Shown piece by piece: positions 13,368 to 19,721 of a stretch of 23,121 bases of DNA; the stretch's first letter is position 1, and each line of letters opens with the position of its first letter. The DNA lies in assembly GCA_964463245.1 (NCBI GenBank), contig CAYXBU010000030.1:1-23121 (forward strand), given 5' to 3'. Source of the DNA: CAMEON01 sp964463245. Lineage in GTDB: Bacteria > Bacillota > Clostridia > Oscillospirales > CAG-272. Made by a program: the position numbers and the translations under genes. The notes under the pieces were generated by a model that ran no database searches, had not been told where the DNA came from, and saw nothing but the letters and a program-made list of their open reading frames with translations.

Positions 13368-14522
13368 ATGACCGCACGCAGACGAACCATTGCCTCGGCC
13401 GCGCCGTCGCGGCGGGAGCACCCTTCGGTCGGGCAGGTGTCCTTCTGCCTAATGTCGACCTTCTGCCTCCTGCTCATCCTGCGTAACCCGGATGCGGCGG
13501 TGGAGTACATGGGGCGCGGGCTGACTCTCTGCGCCCGCACTGTCATTCCCTCCCTGTTCCCCTTTATGGTCATATCCGAGCTGTTGGTGCAGAGCGGGGC
13601 AGGGGAGGCGATGGGGCGGCTGTTCGCCCGCCCCATGCGGTACCTGTTCGGCCTGTCGGGGGCGGGGAGCACGGCGGTGTTCTTGGGGTCTCTGTGCGGC
13701 TTCCCGGTCGGAGCCAAGACGGCGGTGGCTCTGTATGATCGCGGGGTCATCTCCCGCCGCGAGTGTGAGCACCTGCTGACCTTTTGCAACTGCCCCGGCT
13801 CGGCCTTTCTCATCAGCGGTGTGGGGGTGTCGCTGTTTGGGAATCGACGACTGGGGACGGCTCTGTACTTTTGCGTGCTGGGGTGCTCCTTTGGGATCGG
13901 GCTGGTCGCCCGCTTCTTGATGGGGCGGCGGGAGCGCGGCGAGCACCCCCACTACCCCTCGGGGTTGCATCCCGGCGGCGCGGAGATGTTCACCTCGGCG
14001 GTCTCATCGGCCGCGACCGGGATGCTGACGGTCTGCGCCTACGTCGTGTTCTTCTCCACCCTGTCGGGGACTTTGGCGGAGCTGGCGCGTGCCGTCGGGG
14101 GGATGGAACCGCACCTGTTCGCCCTGCTCTGCGGCTTTCTGGAGATGTCGGGTGGCATCGGCGCGGCCTCGACACTGCCGAACGGAGAGACCGCCCTGAT
14201 CTTCGCGGCGGCCATGGCGGGCTGGTCGGGGCTGTCGGTGCACTGCCAGATCGCAAGCCTGTGCGGCGGGCGGGGGCTGTCCCTGCGCCCGTACCTCTTG
14301 GCCAAGACGGCAGGAGGGGTGCTGGCCGCCGCCGTCATGGCTCTGATCCTGCACGCCTTCCCGGAGTGGCTCTCTCCGGATGCCGACACCGTGGTGCGTA
14401 CCCTGCTGGATATCGGCGATCTGTGGCAATCCGCCAAGCCGACCTTTCCTGCTGTTGCCGCTGATCTCGGTTTCGTGCTCGGATGGCTGACGGCTCTCGG
14501 GCGGCGGTGGCGACGTATGTAG
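13368..14522 (+). CDS. ylbJ: Sporulation integral membrane protein YlbJ (SpoVV-like)
   Basis: YlbJ/SpoVV is a nucleoside-transporter-like (Gate domain) membrane protein of the mother cell, implicated in Bacillus in moving dipicolinic acid across the outer forespore membrane. The 384-residue protein is highly hydrophobic with about eight or more membrane segments. Family motifs are PSLFPFMV (61-68), GFPVGAKT (111-118) and FCNCPGSAF (139-147), with a second Gate-like half after about residue 210. The ATG at 13368 has GGGGAGG 7 nt upstream. The next ATG-like triplet in GGATGACAC is out of frame. It is divergent from yqfC and convergent with the BofC-domain gene, with only 38 nt between their stop codons. 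Confidence 0.93.
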   Translation: MTARRRTIASAAPSRREHPSVGQVSFCLMSTFCLLLILRNPDAAVEYMGRGLTLCARTVIPSLFPFMVISELLVQSGAGEAMGRLFARPMRYLFGLSGAGSTAVFLGSLCGFPVGAKTAVALYDRGVISRRECEHLLTFCNCPGSAFLISGVGVSLFGNRRLGTALYFCVLGCSFGIGLVARFLMGRRERGEHPHYPSGLHPGGAEMFTSAVSSAATGMLTVCAYVVFFSTLSGTLAELARAVGGMEPHLFALLCGFLEMSGGIGAASTLPNGETALIFAAAMAGWSGLSVHCQIASLCGGRGLSLRPYLLAKTAGGVLAAAVMALILHAFPEWLSPDADTVVRTLLDIGDLWQSAKPTFPAVAADLGFVLGWLTALGRRWRRM

Positions 14523-14552
14523 GTCGGAAGACCCGGGGAGGAACTCCCGACC
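14522..14552. other. Hairpin without U-run between ylbJ and the BofC-domain gene
   Basis: GGTCGG (14522-14527) pairs with CCGACC (14547-14552), and an alternative inner stem GGGAG-GAA-CTCCC (14536-14548) competes with it. No T-run follows on either strand, so it is a weak terminator at best for these two convergent genes. Confidence 0.5.
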
Positions 14553-14560
14553 ATGCGGCG

Positions 14561-15085
14561 TCAGGAGAGCTGTCCCAGGATCTCCAGCAAGACCTGCTTG
14601 TCTGCGGCGGGGATACCGTCCTCCAGAGCCGCCTGATCCACGGCGGGGAGGGTGTCCACGCGTACATTGACGGTGCGCAGAAGTTCCCCGTTCTCATCAA
14701 ACACCCCGATAATGCTGCCGTACCGGGCAATGCGGTAGCCGACGGGGGCTGTGGTCTCGGTCTCGGTCGGCTCCTCCGGGGCGAGGGCACCTGCGTGAGT
14801 GATCTCGTCAGTCTCCTCTGCGCGGGGCGGCTCGGTCACGGCGGGGGCGGCAACGGCGACATCCTCGGCGCGGCTGTCCCGCTCCAGCCACTGCGACAGC
14901 CCGGAGGAGATGGCCTCCTCCAGCTGAGTCACCCGCGCCCGCAGGCGCAGGCTGTCGCAAAGCTCGCTCTTTCGGTGGTCGGAGAAGGCCTCCCGCAGGG
15001 TGGCGGTAAGCCCGGCTGTCAGTGCCGTCCCGCCGAGAGCCAGCACCAGTGTCGTGATGAGGCATACCTTGGTCAGTTTTTTCAT
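14561..15085 (-). CDS. BofC C-terminal-domain protein, probable sporulation regulator
   Basis: The 174-residue protein has an N-terminal hydrophobic helix or uncleaved signal (about 6-30), a short helical region (36-70), a low-complexity Ala/Pro/Glu/Thr linker (75-115) and a C-terminal domain of about 58 residues. The latter (GYRIARYGSIIGVFDENG, then TLPAVDQAALEDGI) fits the BofC C-terminal domain pattern seen in clostridial proteins: a Y-x-V/I-x-x-Y start, I-x-V-F, L-P-x-x-D and G-I. In Bacillus, BofC is a forespore protein that restrains the SpoIVB protease and so the timing of sigma-K. Here only the C-terminal domain is recognisable, so the role is inferred. I chose the ATG at 15085 with AAAGGA about 10 nt upstream; an ATG at 15106 lacks a site. 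Confidence 0.72.
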   Translation of the reverse strand: MKKLTKVCLITTLVLALGGTALTAGLTATLREAFSDHRKSELCDSLRLRARVTQLEEAISSGLSQWLERDSRAEDVAVAAPAVTEPPRAEETDEITHAGALAPEEPTETETTAPVGYRIARYGSIIGVFDENGELLRTVNVRVDTLPAVDQAALEDGIPAADKQVLLEILGQLS

Positions 15086-15110
15086 GTGCGATCCATCCTT
15101 TCCCATACGT

Positions 15111-15141
15111 CCGCCCGATGTCTGCTTGCGGGCGGTTTTTT
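15111..15141 (+). terminator. Rho-independent terminator facing right, just before the PBP gene
   Basis: CCGCCCG (15111-15117) and CGGGCGG (15129-15135) form a perfect 7-bp GC stem with an 11-nt loop, followed at once by T6 (15136-15141). The only plus-strand gene upstream is ylbJ, beyond the oppositely oriented BofC-domain gene. The terminator may therefore end ylbJ readthrough, or it may act in the leader of the PBP gene if a promoter lies upstream of it. Confidence 0.75.
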
Positions 15142-15161
15142 CTGGTTCGTATGTCGCTATT

Positions 15162-15190
15162 TATCATGCCCGCCCTGCGTGTAATTATGC
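15162..15190 (-). promoter_or_regulatory. Weak sigma-F/sigma-G-like promoter candidate for the BofC-domain gene
   Basis: On the minus strand GCATA (15186-15190) is followed after 14 bp by GGGCATGATA (15162-15171). The forespore sigma-F/G pattern is about GYATA, 15-16 bp, GGnnAnAnT. The match misses one base in the -10 and is one base short in spacing. It is listed because BofC in Bacillus is a forespore gene. Confidence 0.25.
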
Positions 15191-15231
15191 GCGCGGGCTC
15201 GCACAATACCTGTATCGGAGGTGTTTGTGCC

Positions 15232-17388
15232 ATGCGCTGTTTTGTCCGTGTTCTGTGTGTATTATTGTGTGTTTGTCTCCTGGCGGGCGGCGGGCTGACC
15301 TTGCTCTTGACTGCCTATCTGTCCCGCTATGCCGAGGCCGCCAAGGCTGATCCGCCTGCCATCCCCGACCTGCGCTGCAGCGGGGAGCCGCCTGTCCTTT
15401 TAGCCTACGACCCCGCCGACCGATCGGCGGCGCGAGGGGAAGGGCATCCTGCCGCAGGTGGGTATGTCGCGCCCGAGCGCAAGAGCCTCTATGTTCCGTA
15501 CACGCAGATGCCCGAGCGGCTGATCCGTGCCTTTATCGCCATTGAGGACAAGCGGTTCTTCTATCACGACGGGGTGGACTTCATCCGTCTGGGTCGCGCG
15601 GGGCTGTCCTACCTTGCCGGTCGGGGGCGGGCACCCGGCGGCTCGACCCTGACCCAACAGCTCATCAAGAACCTGACGGGGCGGGACGAGTACACGCTGG
15701 ATCGTAAGTTCTCGGAGATGTTCGGTGCCTTAGCACTGGAGGAGACCACCGACAAGACCGAGATATTGGAGGCTTACCTTAATATCATCAATCTGGGCGG
15801 CGGGTGTCGGGGGGTCGGGGCGGCGGCCGCCCACTACTTTGGCAAGGCGGTGTCCGAGCTGTCGCTCTCCGAGTGCGCCGCGCTGGCCGCCATCCCGCAG
15901 AACCCCTCCCGCTACGACCCCCTGACCCATCCGGAGGACAACCGAAGGCGGCGGGAGCTGGTGCTTGCCGAGATGCAGAAACAGGGGTATATCACCGAGG
16001 CCGAGCGAGTAGAGGCGGTGCTCGGCGGCATTCATCTGCGGACGGACGATGAGACCGACGGGCAGGGCACTCCCCGCGTGACCGGGTGGTTCGCGGACAC
16101 CGTCACCTCGGATGTCATCCGTGACCTGCAGGAGCGGCTGGGGTACAGCTACGCCGAGGCCGCGACCCTGTACTACGCGGGCGGGCTGACGGTGTACACC
16201 ACCGTGGACGAGAAATTACAAACGATGGTCGAGGCCTACTTCGCCGACGAGAGCCACTTCCCGAGCGGCAGGAACGGGCGACCGCAGTCCTCCCTGATCC
16301 TGCTCGACCCCGCGACCGGGGATATTTTGGCGGTGGCGGGCGGCGTGGGGCACAAGAGCGGCAGTCGCATCCAGAATTACGCGACCGACACCCGCCGCCC
16401 CGCCGGGTCGGTCATCAAGCCGCTGTCGGTGTTTGCCCCCGCCGTGGAGCGGGGACTCATCACCTGCGCCACGGTGTGCGAGGACGAGCCGTTGAGCACG
16501 CGGCGGGGGGTTCCGTGGCCGCGCAACGCGGACGGGCTGTATCGCGGGCGGGTCACGGCGGCGGATGCCGTGGCATACTCCCTCAACCCGGTGGCGGTGC
16601 GCTTGCTGGAGCAGGTCGGGATGAAGCAGTCCTTTGCCTTTCTGCGGGACAGTCTGCACATGGACAGCCTGATCCCCGCCGTGCGCGGGGATGCGGGGGA
16701 TCTGACCGTCTCCTCGCTGGCACTGGGGCAGGAGAGCCACGGCGTGACGGTGCGGGAGGTGACGGGAGCCTACACCGTCTTGACCGATGGGGTCTATCAT
16801 GCCCCCATCTCCTACCGCAAGGTGCTGGACCGGGAGGGGCGCATCCTGCTGGAGAATCGGGTCGGCGGGGAGGTCTGCCTGCGGGAGGAGACCGCCGCGC
16901 AGGTGACCGCCATGCTGGAGGAGGTGGTCAGGCGGGGCACGGCTTCCTCCCTGACCCTGCCCTCCCGGGGCATTGCGGTGGCGGGCAAGACCGGCACGAC
17001 GCAGGATGCCTGTGACCGCTGGTTCATTGGATATACCCCCCGCCTGCTGTGCGGGGTGTGGATGGGCTATGACTACCCGACCTCCCTCTCGGAGCTGGGG
17101 AGCAACCCGTGCATCGGGATATTCGATGAGATCATGACCCGCGCCGAGGCTGTCTACACCGGGGCACCCGCCCGTGCGGATTTTACCCGCCCCGGCGGAC
17201 TCATGCGGATCAGCTACTGCCGCTCCTGCGGCCGACTCCCTGCACCGGAATGCGCGGCGGAGGGCAGGATGGCCGTCGGGTGGTTCGAGGAGGAGCATCA
17301 GCCGACCGAGGTGTGTACCTGCCACGAAGACCACCCGCCCGAGGAGACCGAACCCGAGACCGAGGAGTCATATATCGGTCTTCCGTAG
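15232..17388 (+). CDS. Class A penicillin-binding protein (PBP1A type, glycosyltransferase/transpeptidase)
   Basis: This bifunctional peptidoglycan synthase is anchored by an N-terminal helix (about 8-30). The 718-residue product has a GT51 domain with the catalytic segment AIEDKRFFYHDGVD (Glu105), GGSTLTQQLIKNL (137-149) and EETTDKTEILEAYLNI (170-185). The transpeptidase has SVIK (Ser393 nucleophile, Lys396), SLN (450-452) and KTGTT (586-590). A short C-terminal tail has a Cys cluster (CRSC, PEC, CTC between 663 and 697) and an acidic end, a tail type seen in clostridial PBPs. I chose the ATG at 15232 because GGAGGTG lies about 8 nt upstream; the longer frame to 15118 would run through a terminator. 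Sporulation genes next to it make a spore-wall role possible but unproven. Confidence 0.93.
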   Translation: MRCFVRVLCVLLCVCLLAGGGLTLLLTAYLSRYAEAAKADPPAIPDLRCSGEPPVLLAYDPADRSAARGEGHPAAGGYVAPERKSLYVPYTQMPERLIRAFIAIEDKRFFYHDGVDFIRLGRAGLSYLAGRGRAPGGSTLTQQLIKNLTGRDEYTLDRKFSEMFGALALEETTDKTEILEAYLNIINLGGGCRGVGAAAAHYFGKAVSELSLSECAALAAIPQNPSRYDPLTHPEDNRRRRELVLAEMQKQGYITEAERVEAVLGGIHLRTDDETDGQGTPRVTGWFADTVTSDVIRDLQERLGYSYAEAATLYYAGGLTVYTTVDEKLQTMVEAYFADESHFPSGRNGRPQSSLILLDPATGDILAVAGGVGHKSGSRIQNYATDTRRPAGSVIKPLSVFAPAVERGLITCATVCEDEPLSTRRGVPWPRNADGLYRGRVTAADAVAYSLNPVAVRLLEQVGMKQSFAFLRDSLHMDSLIPAVRGDAGDLTVSSLALGQESHGVTVREVTGAYTVLTDGVYHAPISYRKVLDREGRILLENRVGGEVCLREETAAQVTAMLEEVVRRGTASSLTLPSRGIAVAGKTGTTQDACDRWFIGYTPRLLCGVWMGYDYPTSLSELGSNPCIGIFDEIMTRAEAVYTGAPARADFTRPGGLMRISYCRSCGRLPAPECAAEGRMAVGWFEEEHQPTEVCTCHEDHPPEETEPETEESYIGLP

Positions 17389-17430
17389 CATAGGCTCTCT
17401 CAAAGAAAGTGCGGGGAGGGAAGAGAAGAG

Positions 17431-17940
17431 ATGGGCAAGCATCGCGTGGCGGGAGGGCGGTCGAGCCGCCCGCATCCCGCCGTTTGGGTCGGCGGGGGAC
17501 TGTCGCTCCTCGGCGCGCTGTTGGTGCGTCTGCGGGCGGGGAGTCCCCTGCCGCTGTTGCATCTGCTGGGGACGGCGACCCGCCTGCCGCCGCTCTGGCT
17601 GATGGGGGTATTGTGGTCGGCGGGGTTCTTTCTGTTCGGCTGTGCGGCGGGGGAGATGCTGGTCTGTCGCGCCCCCGGGAGCCGCGCGGCATGGCGAGGG
17701 CGGGGCTTCCCCTACGGACTGATCTCCTACATATTGGCTCTCGCGTGGTATCCCCTCCTGTTCTCGGCCTCCTGGCTGTGGTTCTCGCTCCTGTGTCAGG
17801 CGGCGGCAACGGCGGCGGCACTGTGCTGTGCGCTCTGCTGGATGCGGGTGCGGGGGCGGCTCGCCCTCCTCCTGCTCCCATGGGTGGGGTGGCAGGTGTT
17901 CCTCTGCGGGGCGGAACTGGCTGTTCTGCTGACGAGATAA
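17431..17940 (+). CDS. TspO/MBR-like five-helix membrane protein
   Basis: The 169-residue protein is very hydrophobic with about five membrane helices. Two stretches recall the TspO/MBR (tryptophan-rich sensory protein) family: LPPLWLMGVLWSAGFFLFG (52-70), like the family P-P-x-W-x-x-x-x-W-x-x-L-Y-x-x-x-G, and AWYPLLFSASWLWFSLL (105-121), like the Q-L-x-L-N-x-x-W-S-x-L-F-F helix. The end (LLLLPWVGWQVFLCGAELAV) also fits. Several conserved Asn/Gln positions are replaced, so this is a divergent member and the assignment is moderate. TspO proteins bind porphyrins and steroid-like ligands. The ATG has GGAGGG about 10 nt upstream. It lies 42 nt after the PBP gene and is probably co-transcribed with it. 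Confidence 0.6.
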   Translation: MGKHRVAGGRSSRPHPAVWVGGGLSLLGALLVRLRAGSPLPLLHLLGTATRLPPLWLMGVLWSAGFFLFGCAAGEMLVCRAPGSRAAWRGRGFPYGLISYILALAWYPLLFSASWLWFSLLCQAAATAAALCCALCWMRVRGRLALLLLPWVGWQVFLCGAELAVLLTR

Positions 17941-17992
17941 GGGAGTGCGGGCGGCATTTTTCTCGTTCTTGTCCCTGTCACATGGAAACAAT

Positions 17993-18010
17993 TTTTGAAT
18001 TTTTTCAAAA
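17993..18010. repeat. AT-rich palindrome upstream of the rhaA promoter
   Basis: TTTTGAA (17993-17999) and TTCAAAA (18004-18010) are perfect inverted arms around T4, ending 4 bp before the -35 box. It could be an UP element, an activator or operator site, or a weak AT stem; no GC stem suitable for a terminator of the preceding gene is present between 17941 and 18014. The neighbouring ATGGAAACAATTTTTG loosely resembles a catabolite (cre) site, but the central CG is missing. Confidence 0.4.
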
Positions 18011-18014
18011 GCTA

Positions 18015-18043
18015 TTGCCAAAAAGAGAAAAATACTGTATAAT
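18015..18043 (+). promoter_or_regulatory. Sigma-A promoter of rhaA
   Basis: TTGCCA (18015-18020) and TATAAT (18038-18043) are separated by exactly 17 bp. The start should be near 18050, giving a leader of about 84 nt. ATACC-GTATG-GGTAT (18046-18060) is a short inverted repeat over the predicted start, a possible operator. A GC stem (GGCGG with CCGCC, about 18076-18091) lies further down the leader. Confidence 0.88.
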
Positions 18044-18133
18044 AGATACCGTATGGGTATGTGCTCGCCCGGATCGGCGGCGCGACCCGCCAAGTAAGAA
18101 ATACTTTTGTATCTAAATTACAGGAGGTTCACT

Positions 18134-19381
18134 ATGAACGCAGTTTACGAGAATGCCAAGCAGGCTTACGCCAAGCTGGGTATCGACACCGAGGCGGCTC
18201 TGGCTAAGCTCCAGGAGACCCGCATCTCCATGCACTGCTGGCAGGCAGACGATGTCCACGGCTTTGAGGGCACGGGTGTCCTGTCCGGCGGTATCCAGAC
18301 CACCGGTAACTACCCCGGTATCGCTCGCAACCCCGACGAGGTCTTTGCCGATCTGGACAAGGCTCTGTCCCTGATCCCCGGTCACCACAAGATCAATGTT
18401 CACGCCAACTACGCCATCGCCGAGCCGGGCGAGGTCGTGGATCGTGACACCATCCAGCCCCGCCACTTTGCTAAGTGGGTGGAGTTCGCCAAGGCACACG
18501 ACTGTGGCCTGGACTTCAACCCCACCTTCTTCTCCCATCCGAAGGCGGCCGGCCTGACCCTGGCCAGCCCCGACGAGGAGATCCGTCAGTTCTGGATCCG
18601 TCACGGCATCGCTTCCATCCGCATCGCCGAGTATTTCGCTCGTGAGACCGGTCATCCCTGCCTGATGAACATCTGGATCGGCGACGGCTTCAAGGATGTT
18701 CCCGCTGACCGCATGGGTCCCCGTATGCGTTACATGGATTCCATCGACCAGATCATCGGCTGCGGCTACGATAAGAGCCTGGTCTATGTGGCGGTCGAGT
18801 CCAAGGTGTTCGGCATCGGTGTCGAGGCCTACACCGCCGGTTCGGCTGAGTTCTCCCTGTCCTATGCCATGACCCGCCACCTGACCCCCCTGATGGACAA
18901 CGGTCACTACCATCCCACCGAGGTCGTGTCGGACAAGATCCCCGCCCTCCTGTGCTTCAATGATAAGATCGCTCTGCACATCACCCGCGGCATCCGCTGG
19001 GATTCCGACCACGTCGTGGCCTACGACGACGAGACCCGCGAGATGATGAAGGAGGTCGTCCGTTGCAACGCGCTGGATCGCGTGTTCCTGGCGACCGACT
19101 ACTTCGATGCTTCCATCAACCGCGTGGCGGCTCTGGTCATCGGTATGCGCAACGTGCAGAAGGCTATCCTGAATGCTCTGCTCCTGCCCAACGATGAGCT
19201 GAAGGCTCTGCAGGATGCCGGAAACTTCACCAAGCTGCTGGCTCTCCAGGAGGAGAACAAGCTGCTGCCTGTCGGTGCTGTTTGGGATGAGTTCTGCGCT
19301 CGTAACAACGTGCCCGCCGGTATGGACTGGTACGCCGACATCGAGGAGTACGAGAAGAACGTCCAGCTGCTCCGCAAGTAA
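18134..19381 (+). CDS. rhaA: L-rhamnose isomerase
   Basis: RhaA is a cytosolic, divalent-metal-dependent aldose-ketose isomerase converting L-rhamnose to L-rhamnulose, the first step of rhamnose breakdown. The 415-residue product has the family's full length. Conserved stretches along it include SMHCWQADDVHGFEG, KINVHANYA, DFNPTFFSHP, NIWIGDGFKDVPADR, GVEAYTAGSAEF, MDNGHYHPTEVVSDK and YFDASINRVAALVIG, which hold the Asp/Glu/His metal and substrate ligands of the enzyme. I chose the ATG at 18134 because AGGAGG lies 6 nt upstream; the nine codons in front of it carry no homology. It is a single-gene unit with its own promoter and terminator. No rhamnulokinase or aldolase gene is in the window. 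Frequent CGT, GGT, GCT and CTG codons suggest high expression. Confidence 0.97.
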   Translation: MNAVYENAKQAYAKLGIDTEAALAKLQETRISMHCWQADDVHGFEGTGVLSGGIQTTGNYPGIARNPDEVFADLDKALSLIPGHHKINVHANYAIAEPGEVVDRDTIQPRHFAKWVEFAKAHDCGLDFNPTFFSHPKAAGLTLASPDEEIRQFWIRHGIASIRIAEYFARETGHPCLMNIWIGDGFKDVPADRMGPRMRYMDSIDQIIGCGYDKSLVYVAVESKVFGIGVEAYTAGSAEFSLSYAMTRHLTPLMDNGHYHPTEVVSDKIPALLCFNDKIALHITRGIRWDSDHVVAYDDETREMMKEVVRCNALDRVFLATDYFDASINRVAALVIGMRNVQKAILNALLLPNDELKALQDAGNFTKLLALQEENKLLPVGAVWDEFCARNNVPAGMDWYADIEEYEKNVQLLRK

Positions 19382-19410
19382 GTTGCCTGCACGACCCTAA
19401 GATGCTTTAC

Positions 19411-19456
19411 CCCGCAGGGAGAGAGAGGAGACCCCGCCCTCTCTCTGCGGGCTTTT
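19411..19456 (+). terminator. Intrinsic terminator of rhaA
   Basis: CCCGCAGGGAGAGAG (19411-19425) pairs with CTCTCTCTGCGGG (19439-19451) with a small GG bulge, followed by CTTTT (19452-19456). It lies 29 nt after the rhaA stop, so rhaA is probably monocistronic. Between here and 19561 I see nothing else that I can assign. Confidence 0.75.
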
Positions 19457-19561
19457 CCGCGCAGGATGCACCACACGCGGTGACATCGGCAGGATATACA
19501 AAATATGCCAGCTTGATTTGGGCATTGTGCCGATCACCCCGCGCCGGTTTGCCGCCGCGGC

Positions 19562-19610
19562 GAAAAAGACCGCCGAAAAAACGCCGAAAATGCCTAAGAG
19601 TTCAAAAAAA
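19562..19610. other. A-tract array upstream of the lipoprotein promoter (possible bent DNA / UP element)
   Basis: Runs of A5, A6, A4 and A7 (19563-19567, 19576-19581, 19587-19590, 19604-19610) are spaced roughly by one or two helical turns. They are set in repeated CGCCGAAAA units and end 4 bp before the -35 box. Such arrays can curve DNA or bind the RNA polymerase alpha subunit. Confidence 0.4.
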
Positions 19611-19614
19611 TCTC

Positions 19615-19643
19615 TTGACATATTCACAAAAAAAGTGTACAAT
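19615..19643 (+). promoter_or_regulatory. Strong sigma-A promoter of the solute-binding lipoprotein gene
   Basis: TTGACA (19615-19620) and TACAAT (19638-19643) are 17 bp apart. The upstream A-tracts strengthen the call. The predicted start is near 19650, with a leader of about 72 nt. Confidence 0.88.
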
Positions 19644-19662
19644 ATAACGGTATGGAATTGGT

Positions 19663-19689
19663 GTCGGGCTGTGCCCTGCCGTGCCCGAC
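19663..19689 (+). other. Leader hairpin before the lipoprotein gene
   Basis: GTCGGGC (19663-19669) pairs perfectly with GCCCGAC (19683-19689) around a 13-nt loop, ending 16 nt before AGGAGG. It may stabilise the 5' end of the mRNA. No T-run follows, so it is not a terminator, and no known riboswitch pattern is seen. Confidence 0.45.
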
Positions 19690-19721
19690 CGTGCTTACCT
19701 TTAACAGGAGGAATACCCGTT

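Noticed and set aside
15118..15231. Extended PBP start upstream of 15232
   Set aside because: It would translate through an intrinsic terminator, while GGAGGTG and a normal membrane anchor start follow at 15232.
16216..17334. 372-codon minus-strand frame inside the PBP gene
   Set aside because: Shadow of the PBP reading frame: no motif, no ribosome site, Gly/His/Arg/Gln-rich composition.
17978..17996. Catabolite (cre) site before rhaA
   Set aside because: ATGGAAACAATTTTTG lacks the central CG of the cre consensus; kept only as a remark.
19518..19721. 68-residue N-terminal extension of the lipoprotein
   Set aside because: It starts upstream of and spans the promoter and leader hairpin; the signal peptide must be N-terminal at 19722.
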